Of a stretch of DNA of 64,000 nt, positions 34,410-46,222 are shown piece by piece; positions within the stretch are counted from its first letter, which is position 1; each line of letters opens with the position of its first letter. The stretch covers positions 37,128,001 to 37,192,000 of the forward strand of contig CP136896.1 of NCBI GenBank assembly GCA_034359265.1. Direction: 5' to 3'. The notes beneath the pieces are model-generated. The model searched no databases. It was not told the DNA's origin and saw only the letters and a program-made list of their open reading frames with translations. The position numbers and the translations under genes are program-made. This DNA comes from Canna indica. Taxonomy: Eukaryota > Streptophyta > Magnoliopsida > Zingiberales > Cannaceae.

Positions 34410-36811
34410 TGCCACGCCCCAACTCAGGGTCACGTGACAGGCCAAAGTATATGTGCCTATACCCCATAGCCTAAACTATGCATATGCCAACTCAACAATA
34501 AAACATAACGGAAAGAAATAACTAGTTTTATTTTAAGTGGAAAACCAAACCAGAATTTATTATAAATAAGTTTTAGCAAAGTAATAAACTGCGGAAATAA
34601 TAAATCAAGTTCAACTATTTGGTTACAATGAAATTTGAAATAAAGACATAAATGCCCCCAAGGGACTAAAACTCCAAAACATTGAAACACAAGTGCATGA
34701 CTAACTACCAAAAACTCGACTACGACCCCTAACTACGACTGCTATGAGATCATGTGGCTCCTCTACCCTCTAGTTGCGCTAAGTGCTCCAGCCCACCTCA
34801 CCGGTCAGGCTCTGCAAAATAAAAATAAAATGACAATGGGTGAGTTCAAAGAACTCAGTGAGTGGTCCTACCGACCCCCATGAGAAACCAACACAGAATA
34901 AATAGCATAAAGCAAAACTCTTGACTCAAGCAGGAAATGTCACAAGGGAGTGACTAGCTAACAGGTCATTTGGCCACCACCTGCCCGAAGGCAGCCAACA
35001 CCCAAATGGTGAAGATTACAAACCTAAGCCTACCATGCCCTAAGGCAACAAAACATACTAGGATAATCGGGTTGGCCCTCTGAACTTATCCTAATATAAA
35101 GAAACTCGGGAGCAATCGGGATTGGCCCATCCGAATTTGCTCCACGAGACGCGTAGGAACAATCGGAAATCGCCCATCCAAACTTGCCCCTTTAAGATAT
35201 CAAAGGAATAATCGGGATTTGCCCGTCCGAACTTATTCCTTAAAAGCACCTAGGGAATAATCGGGATAGGCCCTCCGAACTTATTCCACGAGGCCAAACC
35301 GAAACAATCGGGATTTGCCCATCCGAACTTGTTCCAAAAAGATAACATAGGAATAATCAGGATTCACCCATCCGAACTTATTCCTTTAAATATAGAATCT
35401 TGGGAACAATCGGGATTTGCCCGTCTGAACTTGTTCCACAAAATACGCAAGAACAATCAGGATTTGTCCATCCGAACTTATTCCACATGTTGGGAATTAG
35501 CCATCCAACCTTCCGGGCCTAGCCCGCAATCCGGCTGCTCAACGAGCCGCCCCGCCATTCATAAAGATATGGCGTAACATGACCTAAGTCAAGTCTCTCC
35601 TATAGTGTCTTAGGGGTGTCCTTATTAGGAAGTGTCTCAACACTCCAATACTCGACTCCAACTCCTAGACGTGTAATGTCATAACTCGTGAGTTTTATTT
35701 CATGCATAACTTTATTTGTTGGTTGTTAACAGATTATGTTGACCCTTTGCCCAATTTTAATTATGCAATTAAAATTTAGATCACCAAGATTAGGGTTTTG
35801 TTTTAGCTTACTGTTATGCCAAAAACTGATGTATCTAGCCCGGATATGTTCTCCAAAGTATGACCTATATTTTCAAACTATATTTTCTGGTCAAAATGAT
35901 AGGTTACACAACTATGTTCAGAAAACTATGCATATCATAAACAAGATTTCAAAATCAGTCCTGATTCATCAACTCAGCATGAAATTTTCAGCATACTTGA
36001 GTTTCAGCATAATAAGGAAATTAAATCCGAAAATTTACAGAATATAACTCCCAAAATTTCTATCACATCAGATTCATAATCATTAAAATAAATGTCATAA
36101 AAACCATATTTATTAAGCAAGAACAACAAGCATCACAATCCTCTTTAACCAAGAACCAACCTTTATGCTCAAGAATTTAAATCAAGAACCCTCATGCCTT
36201 CAAGATCAAACCCATCTTTAAAACACATGATATATTTCCAAAAATCACAAATTTAATATCAAGCATGCATTTAAATTACAAGCATCAAGATTGATGAACA
36301 AATTGAGTCATAGAAGGCAAGAAAATCTACACCCTTCACTTAGGCAATTAATCGAACACTTGGAGGGCACCCCTTTCCTCCACCTTGGCCGAGTACCCTA
36401 AGGATCATCCTAGGGTTGCCGAGCCCCATAGGGGAGGGTTTAGGGCCTCCTCAAGCATGACACACAAAAAGAACATCGAGAGTTCGAGAGATCGTCGGAA
36501 AATAAATCTTGAACATCTTTGCCTTCAAGAACGGCTTCAAAAATTCGAAGAAACCCGAGAAGGAGGGGTAAAACCACTCAGCTAAATAGGAAGGAGGATT
36601 AGAGGAGAAATCTCGGATGATGGCCTTTAAATCCGACTTCAAGAGATGGCGGCTCGACTCAAGGAAGGGGGAAGAGGGGGTGGCGGCTCCACTTCAAGCT
36701 GTCGGCTAGAAGAGAGAGAAGGGAGAGAAAGAGGGCGGCTGGCTCCCTGCTCGTCTCCAAAGGAAAGGAAAGAATAGGAAGGAGAGGGAAGGCTCGGCTC
36801 AGCTTCAGGCG
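34410..36811 (-). repeat. Gypsy LTR segment 1 (partial)
   Basis: The segment matches LTR 2 and segment 3 but ends abruptly at CTTCAGGCG, where segment 3 continues GGCTGGGC. It contains the minisatellite at 35045-35490 and a GAAGGCGGCTCGACTC-type low-complexity end. The frames in its right part are compositional. Confidence 0.8.
35045..35490. repeat. LTR minisatellite, about nine units of roughly 50 bp
   Basis: Each unit has the form GGAACAATCGGGATTTGCCC then ATCCGAACTTGTTCC. Shorter arrays of the same unit occur at 37460-37740 and 44345-44450. Confidence 0.88.
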
Positions 36812-39800
36812 TGTCAAGCCCAACTCAGGGTCACGTGATCGGCCAGGGTATACATGCCTATACCCCGCAACCTAAACCATGCACATACCAACTGAACAAT
36901 AAAACTTTGTGGAGAAGAAATAACAAGTTTTATTTCAAATGAAAATCCAAACCAGAAATCATTATAAACAAGTTTAACAAAATAATAAAGTACGTAAATA
37001 ACAAAACAAATTCAACTGTTCAATTACAATGAAATCTGAAATAAAGACATAAATGTCCCCAAAGGGACTACAACTCCAAAACATTAAAACATAAGTGCAT
37101 GACTAACTACCAAAACTCGACTACGACCCCTAACTAGGACTTCTATGAGATTAATGTAGCTCCTCTGCCTTCCAGCCGCGCCAAGTGCTCCAGCCCACCT
37201 CACCGGTTAGGCTCTACAAAACAAAACAACGACAACTGTTGAGTTCTAAAGAACTGAGTGAGCGATTCTACCACCCCCCACAAAAAAGCAATCATAAATA
37301 GGATGCATAAAGCAAAACTCCTGACCCAAGCAGGAAAAGGTCACAAGAAAATGACCAGCTAACAGGCCATCTGGCCACCACATGCCCGAAAGCAATTAAC
37401 ACCCAAACGGTGAAGATCAACAGGCCTAAGCCTACCATGCCCTAAGGCAACAACACATTCTAGGATAACCGGGAAGGCCCTCCGAACTTATCCTAGTATA
37501 AAGAAACTCGGGAGCAATTGGAAAGGCCCTCCGAACTTTCTCCACAAGACACGAAGGGACAATCGGGATTCGCCCATCCGAACTTGCCCCTTTTTGATAT
37601 CACAGGAGCAATCGGGTAGGCCCTCCGAACTTACCCCTTTAAGATATCATAGGAATAATCGGGTAGGCCCTCCGAACTTATCCCACGAGGCCAAACCAGA
37701 ACAATCAGATTTAGCTCATCCAAACTTATTCCATAGGTTGGGAATTAGCCATCCAACCTCCTGTGCCTAGCCCGCAATCTAGTTCTATGGGCAAAATGAC
37801 GACACTAGGGGGGTGAATAGTGTGTTTACTAATTCGATTAGCCTAAATTCAATTTTGATCATTTACTTAGATTATTTAGGTGAATTACAGTTATGCGATT
37901 TAAATGCGGAAGGAGTAATAAACAATTAAGCACAAATAAAAATCAATGCAAACATAAGTGATTTATAGTGGTTCGGCCCCAATGCCTACTCCATTACCTA
38001 ATCACCCTGCTTAGGATTTCCAAATTAGGTTTTACTAGATTAATTAGAGTTTCCCTTACAACGAGGACTTTTCACCGGAAAGTCTCCGCTCTCCAACCGA
38101 AGTCACTTCCACACCCGGAAGTATCCCGCCTTCATACCGAGAGCACTTTCCCACCTCAACCTAAGGGACAACTAGAATTAATCCTAGTAAGCTCTAAGTT
38201 TACACAAGTGGCTTTACTCCTTCTACACCAAGGATACCACTTCACACAACAAGACCTAACACAAGGTCTTCACACGCTCAAATCAAACACAGTTCAAAAT
38301 AACAACAAAAATTGCAATGAAAGATCTTAAAGAGAAGACCAATTATTGCAAGCTCCTTTCACAGGCTTGGAACCTCCAACTCGCCGAGGGGATGAGCTCG
38401 AGTCAATTTTCGAGTTGAGGAGTAGAGTGTGCGCATGAAGTTGTCACCGCAAGAATTGAGCGCAAGCACTAATCTCTCTTTTGGAAGGCTTTAAATGTCC
38501 CTTTTAATGGCTCAAAAATCTCTGTAGGAATCAAGGAAGTACCTTAAAAGAATCATATGAGGGTGTATTTATACCCTTGTGAAGAAACGGCTGCTCAACG
38601 GATAGAAAACTATCCGTTGTAGACCGCCGGTCGAATGGTCAGTCGACTGACCGATCGACCGGTCATTCGACCGCCGCTTTCTTCTCTCTGATCGATCGAT
38701 CGACGGGTCGACCGATTGTCGCGAGCCTCGCGATCCTCAGTTCGCTCCTCGACAAATCGACGGTTCCGTTTTCACTAACTCTACTTATATAACATTTATT
38801 AATTTAAAGTTAAATAACTTTATAACATGATAACTTTAAAACATAAATGTTATATAAGGATTAACCCCCATTTGGATTCAATAAAAATATCTAAAAAATC
38901 AGAATCCTTAAGAATGAAAATCTAGTTTTTGGGGTATAGTACAAATTTTCAGAAAATAAAACTTTTCTAATTTTCCGGGTCAAGTATGGGTATGCTAGAG
39001 GTCTCCAAAAAATACTTTAAAATACCTCGTTATCTAATTTCTACCCAAGGAACAATTACATTTTTTATGTCAAGAAAATGTTTGGATCATATAGCCCTCC
39101 AAGGAGCTCCCTATTCTTAGTGAATTTCAGGGCGGTCCCGGAATTTCATGGTTTGAGGTTCGGGATAGGTTTTTGGGTTCTTAAGCATCATGATGAGGAA
39201 TTACAACATATCTAGACACCCTAGACCTAAACTCTAACTTCCCGAAGAATCCGAGCGCGTCGACCAACGTCCTTTCGATTTTCCGATCGCGGACGTCGCG
39301 CGCTAACCGATATGGAACCTGAAAATAATTCTTCATGAAATCATCAGTTCCATGTTTGTTATCATCAAAACCGAGATTAAGACCAAGGTTGAAAATCTTA
39401 AGCCAACAAGCTCCTCAATGAGCCTCTCCACCATTCATAAAGATATGGTGCAACAAGACCTAAGTCAAGTCTCTCCTACGGTGTCTTAGGGGTGTCCTTA
39501 TTGGAAAGCATCTCAATACTCCAATACCCGACCCGAACTCCTAGACCCGTAATGTCATACACCCGTGTGGTTTTATTTCATGCATAAACTTTACTTGTTA
39601 GTTCATAACAGATTATGCTGCCCCTTTGCCCAATTTTATTGATGCAAATAAAATTTAAATCGCCAATATTAGGGTTTTGTTTTAGCTTACTGTTGTGCCC
39701 GATACTGATGTATCTAACCCGAATCTAGTTTCCAGAGTGTGTCCTATGTTTCCAAACTATATTTTCTGGTCGAAACGATAGGTTACACAACTCTGTTCAG

Positions 39801-41179
39801 CAAACTATGCTTATTACAAATAGGATTTTAAAATCAGCCATAAAACAAACAATTGAGCATGCAGTTTTCAGCCTAATTGAGTTTCAGCACAATAAAAGTA
39901 ATTAAATCCGAAAATTACATAACTAAATCCCTTAATTATTAACACAACAGAATTATATCATTGAAGCAAAACTTCTCAAGAACCAAGTCATGATTGCCTT
40001 TATTAATCAAAACAATCTTCAAACAAGAATTAAATTACATGATCAAGAATCTTATATAAAAAACACTCCTTGCTTCAAGATCAAATCTTATTTTTTGAAC
40101 ACATGATATATTTTCAAAAATCACAGATTTAAATCTAAAGCATACACAACAATCCAAGAGTATAAATAGGCAAGCAACTCAAGATGTAGACCTCAAGAAA
40201 AAAAAGAACTCTCACTTGGGCATTTTGTTGAACACCTTGAGGGCACCTTTGATTCATCCTTGGCCGAGCACCCCTATGGTAAACCTAGGGCTGCCGAGCC
40301 ACAAAGGGAGAGTCTTGGCCCTCCTCCCATGAATCAGTACAAGAACACGACAATCAAAACCCACGTTTCAGCGAGAAAATACAAGAATTAAGAAAATGCC
40401 CAAATCGGCTCAAAACCAAGAAAGAACCCGAGAAAGGAGAGGTAAAACCTCTCACCCAAATAGGAAGGATGATGAGAGGAGAAATCTTGGACAATGGCCC
40501 TCGAATTTGGCTTCAAGAATCGGCGGCTTGACTCAAGAAGGGGAAACAAAGGGGCGACGACACACTTCAAGCCGCTGGCTTGAAGAGAGGGAAAGAGGAA
40601 GAGAGAGGGGCTGGTTCGACTTTAAGTCGGCTCCTCTCGGCTCGGCTCCCAAGGGAAGGAAGGAGGAGAGGAAGGAGAGAGAAAGACCCGGCGGCTCGAC
40701 TCCAAAGGCGGCGGCTCCATGGGGAAGGAGAGGGTCGGCTGGCTGGCTGGCGGCTCCTCTTCTTCAAATAACTTGTGCGGCTCCAATAGGGAGCCGCATG
40801 CCCGCAAGCCAAGGGGAGGGGTTTTTATACTCCCTCCTTAACCCTAACTCCACCAAACCCTTTTATTAAACCCGCATCCACCTCAAGCCAAACCCACACC
40901 CACTAACTTAATTAATCCTATTTTAATCCCATGATAAAATACAAGCAATAAACATACGCACATCCACATGCAACATAATTAAACAATCATGCATACACCA
41001 CATAGAATTGAATAAATTTATTTATGCAAGCAAAATTTCTATAACTCATATTCCTATTTACCCGAGCTCGCAAGCTCGCACCGGACCATGAGTCGACTCG
41101 GCTCGACCTCGAACTAGTTCGCTAGGCTGGCAAACACACACAATAAGCGGAAATTAGAATTAATATCTACGATATTACA
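36812..41179 (-). repeat. Gypsy LTR 2 (full) with nested solo copia LTR
   Basis: The LTR runs from TGTCAAGCCCAAC at 36812 to TCTACGATATTACA at 41179, and the purine tract (minus strand AAGGAGGGTGG) follows at about 41182-41195. Without the copia LTR it is about 2.7 kb. The Arg/Ser-rich frames at 40396-40869 come from GA-rich LTR sequence and are not genes. Confidence 0.85.
37786..39408 (-). repeat. Solo LTR of Ty1/copia inside gypsy LTR 2
   Basis: The 1623 bp LTR runs from TATGGGCAAAATGACGACAC to AAGCCAACA, with flanks AGTTC (37781-37785) and AGCTC (39409-39413), a 4 of 5 match for the duplication. It carries the CGATCGATCG / GGTCGACC cluster at 38625-38770. Confidence 0.88.
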
Positions 41180-41228
41180 ATCCACCCTCCTTAAAGAAAG
41201 TTCATCCTCGAATTTGAGAAAAAGAAAA

Positions 41229-44200
41229 TTAAGGACTCACCAAATCATCAAACAATGAAGGATAACACTCCCTTATATCCTGCTCCACCTCCCAGGTGGC
41301 ATCCTTCCCGGAATGGTGCTCCCACCTAACCTTAACCAAGGGAATCTCCTTGGATCTCAATTTCTCGATCTGCCGATTTAGCACCTCAACTGGCTGCTCC
41401 TCATAGGAAACTACTGAATCCACCTCCACTGCGATAGGCTCAATCACATGAGACTCATCCCAAATATACTTCTTCAGCATAAATACATGAAACACTGGAT
41501 GTACTCGGTCCATACTAGGAGATAAGGCCAACTCATAGGTCACAACTCCCCTACGCTTGAGAATAGGAAACAACCCAATGAACCTAAGGCTTAGCTTTCC
41601 TTTCTTACCAAATCTCACCACCCCTTTCATACGGGACACCTTGAGGAACACCATGTCACCCTCAGCAAACTCTACCTCCTTGACCTTTCCATCTACATAC
41701 ATCTTCTGGCGACGTCAAATGCTCCCATTTCCACTCTAGTACTTCTAGGTTCTAGAGCAACCCCGCCGGCTTCAAATGCTCAACCTTAACCTGCTGACAC
41801 ACCAAGCACTTAGATACGAACTCGGCCACCTCTCTTTTCATGTATTTCCACCAATAATTTTGCCTTAGATCACGGTACATTTTTGTGGCTCATAGATGCA
41901 TAGTGTATGTGGACCGATGAACCATCTCTAGCACCTGCTTGCAAACCTCGGCCATATCTGGCACCACTATCTTGTTCTTAAACCTTAGAACGCCTTCCGA
42001 GTCAACACCGAACCCATTATCGGCATCACCTCTCTTGGCCAGATCCTTAGTGAGGGCATAAAAAACATTCTCCTCCTGCGCTGCTCGCAACATATCAACC
42101 AACATGGACTGCACCCTCAAGTGAGCCACCAGTGCACCAGAAGCTGACACTGACAAGACTGCCCCGCCATCCAAACACATAGCCAAATATTGAGCCAACG
42201 GCCTTCTCATGGATGCCAAATGCGCCAGACTACCCATCGACTTCCTGCACAAAGCATCAGCCACCACATTAGCCTTTCCCGGATGGTACATGATTGTGTA
42301 GTCATAGTCTTTCAAGAGCTCAAGCCATCTTCTCTGCCTCAGGTTCAACTCCTTCTAGGTGAGCAAATACTGGAGGCTCTTATGATCAGTGTATATCTCA
42401 CAAGCCTCGCCATAAAGGTAGTGACACCATAGCTTCAATGCGAACACCACTTCTGCCAGCTCAAGATCATGGGTTGGGTAATTCTTCTCGTGTACTTTCA
42501 ACTGTTTGGAGGCATAAGCTATCACCCTACCATTCTGCATCAACACACAACCCAGGCCGACCCGGGAGGTATCACAGTAAACAACAAATCCTCCCGAGCC
42601 TGAGGGTACTGCTAGAACTGGTGCCGACGTCAAGCGGTCCTTGAGCTTTAGAAAGCTCTCCTCGCACTTATTGTCTCATTCAAACTTGATCTTCTTCTGA
42701 GTCAGACGGGTCAATGGCGCTACGATCCTGGAGAAATTCTTCACAAACTTTCTGTAATAACCTGCCAACCCCAGAAAACTGTGGATCTCAGTGACATTAG
42801 TCAACATCTTCCAATTCTGAACTGCTTCTATCTTTGCGGGGTCCACCTTTATCCCTTCCCTGGACACCACATGGCCAAGGAACCCCACACTCTCCAGCTA
42901 GAACTCGCACTTGGAGAATTTAGCATACAAGAAGTACTCCAGGAGAGTCTCTAGAACCATCTGCAAGTGCTCAGCATGCTCCTCCTTGCTCCTGGAATAT
43001 ATCAAGATATCATCAATGAACACTATCACAAACTTATCCAAGGATTCCCTGAACACTTGGTTCATCGGGTCCATAAATGTTGCAGGTGCATTAGTCAGCC
43101 CGAAGGACATCATAAGGAACTCAAAGTTCCCATACCTCGACCTGAAAGTAGTCTTAGGGACGTCACTGTCCCGAATCCTCAACTGATGGTACCCTGATCG
43201 CAGGTCAATATTTGAAAACCACTGAGCTCCCTGAAGCTGATCAAATAAATCATCAATCCTGGGCAGCGGGTACCAATTCTTCACCGTTACCTTGTTAAGC
43301 TATCGGTAATCAATGCACATCCGCATGGACCCATCTTTCTTTTTCACAAATAGCACTGGAGCACCCCAAGGCAAAACACTAGGGCAAATGAAGTCCAAAT
43401 GAAGCAACTCCTGCAATTGGGACTTCAACTCCCTCAACTCAGCTGGTGTCATCCGATACGGTGGAATGGAGATCGGCTTCACCCCTGGCTACAAGTCAAT
43501 GCAGAACTCAATCTCCCTATCTGGAGGCAACCCTGGCAACTCCTCCGAAAACACATCAGGAGAACCCGCGCACCACGGGTGTCCCCCCGATGTCCCTAGC
43601 CGCACCTCCAGTTTCCTCTGCCACATACAGAAAGGACAAGAAAGACTGGCAACCGCCCAGAAGTAGCTGCCGAGCCTTGAGAACGGAAATCGACACTAAC
43701 GAATCTCCCCTTCCCTCGCCCTGGAAGGTAAACTGGGGCAATCCGGGCTTACTGAAGGTCACAGTCTTAGCCCTGTAATCCACTAAGGTGAAATGGTCCG
43801 CCAACCAGTCCATGAACAAAATTACATCAAGCTCTAACATCGACAGGAGTGTCAATTCGGCTATCAACACATGCCCACAAATGACAACCTCGCAGCCTCG
43901 AAAGATTGTCTGTGCCATCACAGAAATGCCCGTAGGCGTAGACACCACAAGAGGCAAATCAAGCACGGAAGATTCCCCTGCCAGCTTAGTAGCAAACAAA
44001 GTAGACATAAAAGAGTGCGTATCACCCGGATCAAACAAAACGTATGCAACTGTAGAACCAACAACAAGGTTACCTGATACTACTGCCCTGGACGCTTCAA
44101 CGCCCTCCTAGTTCATAGCAAATACCCGTGCAGCGGGCCTCTCCGAACCACCAGCTCGCTAGTCTCCTCCCTGAGTCTGACCCCTCTGAGCTACGGAACC

Positions 44201-44282
44201 TACTGACATCAGTGCCTTTCCTCTGGTCTGATCAGTCTACTGACTGCCCTTACTAGGACAATCTTTTTGTAATGCCCAGCAT
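41229..44282 (-). pseudogene. Ty3/gypsy gag end-pol, integrase core deleted
   Basis: Reading down the minus strand, the order is a gag zinc knuckle (CFSCGHAGHYKK near 44285-44250), protease (YVLFDPGDTHSFM near 44030), reverse transcriptase ([25 protein letters not shown] at about 43020), RNase H ([27 protein letters not shown]), a linker, and the HHCC zinc module (YWWKYMKREV, CLVCQQVKVEHLKPAG). Then, near 41705, it jumps from LEVLEWKWEHL to the integrase C-terminus (EGDMVFLKVSRMKGVVRFGK) and chromodomain-like end (VRWEHHSGKDATWEVEQD). The DDE core is gone. In-frame stops occur at 43297, 42895, 42673 and 42352. Confidence 0.92.
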
Positions 44283-44335
44283 GCCCACAACTGAAACATA
44301 CCCCTAAATGTGCCCAACAAGCCCCCTAGTGCCTC

Positions 44336-46217
44336 CAGTACCCCTAAATATAGAATCTTGGCAACAGTCGGGATTTGCCCGTCCGAACTTGTTCCACAAG
44401 ATACGTAGGAACAATCGGGATTTGCCCATCCGAACTTATTCCACAGGTTGGGAATTAGCCATCCAACCTTTCGGGCCTAGCTCGCAATCCGGCTCCTCAA
44501 CGAGCCTCCTCGCCATTCATAAAGATATGGAATAACATGACCTAAGTGAAGTCTCTCCTACGGTGTCTTAGGGGTGTCCTTATTGGGAAGCATCTCAACA
44601 CTCCAATACCCGACCCCAACTCCTAGACCCCTAATATCATAATTCGTGAGGTTTTATTCATGCATAACTTTATTTGTTGGTTCTTAATAGATTATGCTAA
44701 CCCCTTGGACAATTTTAATTATGCAATTAAAATTTAGATCACCAAGATTAGGGTTTTGTTTTAGCTTATTGTTATGCCCAAAACTGATGTCTTTAACCTG
44801 GATCTGGTCTTCAGAGTGTGACCTATGTTTTCGAACTATGTTTTCTGGTCAAAACGATAGGTTGCATGACTATGTTCAGAAAACTATGCGCATCATAAAC
44901 AAAATTTCAAAATCAGTCATGATTCATCAACTTAGCATGAAATTTTCAGCATAATTGTGTTTCAGCATAATAAGGAAATTAAATCCGAAAATTTATGGAA
45001 TATAACTCCCAAAATTTCCATCACATCAGATTCATAATCATTAAAATAAATCTCATAAAAACAATATTTATTAAGCAAGAACAACAAGCATCACAACTCT
45101 CTTTAACCAAGAACCAACCTTTATGCTCAAGAATTTAAATCATGAACTCTCATGCCTTCAAGATCAAACTAATCTTTGAAACACATGATATATTTCCAAA
45201 AATCACAGATTTAATATCAAGCATGCATTTAAATTACAAGCATCAAGATTGATGAACAAATTGAGTCATAGAAGGCAAGAAAATCTACACCCTTCACTTA
45301 GGCAATTCATCGAACACTTGGAGGGCACCCCTTTACTCCACCTTGGCCGAGCACCCCTAGGATCATCCTAGGGTTGCCGAGCCCCATAGGGGAGGGTTTA
45401 GGGCCTCCTCAAGCACGACACACAAAAAGAATGGCGAGAATTCGAGAGATTGTCGGAAAACAAATCAAGAACATCTTTGCCTTCAAGAACGGCTTCAAAA
45501 ATTTGAAGAAACCTGAGTAGGCGGGGTAAAATCACTCACCTAAATAGGAAGGAGGATTATAGGAGAAATCCCAGATGATGGCCCTCGAATTTGACTTCAA
45601 GAGATGGTGGCTCGACTCAAGGAAGGGGGAAGAGGGGGCAGCGACTCCACTTCAAGCCGCCGACTAGAAGAGAGAGAGAGGGCGGCTGGCTCAAGCGGCG
45701 GCACCCTGATCGGCTCCAAAGGAAACGAAAGAAGAGGAATGAGAGGGAAGGCTCGACTCGGCTTCAGGCGGCTGGGCTTGGCGGCTCCAAGAGGGGAAGG
45801 GGAGGGGCGGCTGGCAGTTGCGGCTGTCGGCTTCGCTCCTCCCTTCAAGATTTCTGTGTGGCTCCAATGGGGAGCCGCATAGCAAAGGTGGGGGGTTATA
45901 CCCTCCTCCTTAAACCTAAATCCACTAACCCTCTTAGCAAATCTGCATCCGTCTCGAGCGAAATCCAAACCCACTAACCATTCTAAGCTTAATTAATCCA
46001 ATCTAAACCCAAAAATAAATATAAGCAACAAACACATGCACATCCACATGCAACATAATTAAATCAATTAGCTATATAATTATAAATCATAATTCAACTC
46101 ATCCGAGCTCGCAAGCTCACTCCGGACCATGAGTCGACTCGGCTCGACCTCGGACTAGCCCGCTAGGTTGACAAGCACAACAACAAGAAAAGATAAAAAA
46201 AAATCTAGGATATTAAA
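44336..46217 (-). repeat. Gypsy LTR segment 3 (partial)
   Basis: It starts inside the LTR at AATATAGAATCTTGG (matching 35390) and runs to CTAGGATATTAAA, the LTR 5' end on the minus strand. The LTR 3' part, primer site and gag N-terminus are missing between it and pol. The Arg-rich frames at 45591-45977 are compositional. Confidence 0.8.
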
Positions 46218-46222
46218 CCTTG

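Larger units (their letters stand above)
34410..46217 (-). mobile_element. Composite Ty3/gypsy (Tekay-like) insertion with three LTR segments
   Basis: The block is bounded by CCTTG duplications. From left to right it holds LTR segment 1 (34410-36811, opening TGCCACGCCCCAAC), a full LTR 2 (36812-41179, opening TGTCAAGCCC and ending ATATTACA, with a solo copia LTR inside), pol (41229-44282) and LTR segment 3 (44336-46217). Segment 1 stops at AGGCG and segment 3 lacks the LTR 3' part together with the primer site and most of gag. The simplest reading is nested insertion of one family into its own LTR followed by LTR recombination. Confidence 0.75.

Noticed and set aside
35045..35490. Regularly spaced repeats that could suggest a CRISPR array
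   Set aside because: Units are contiguous diverged minisatellite copies in a plant LTR, without unique spacers or cas genes.
40396..40869. Basic, Gly/Arg-rich frames in the gypsy LTR, also at 45591-45977
   Set aside because: They lie in GA-rich LTR sequence, are not conserved between LTR copies and have no domain.
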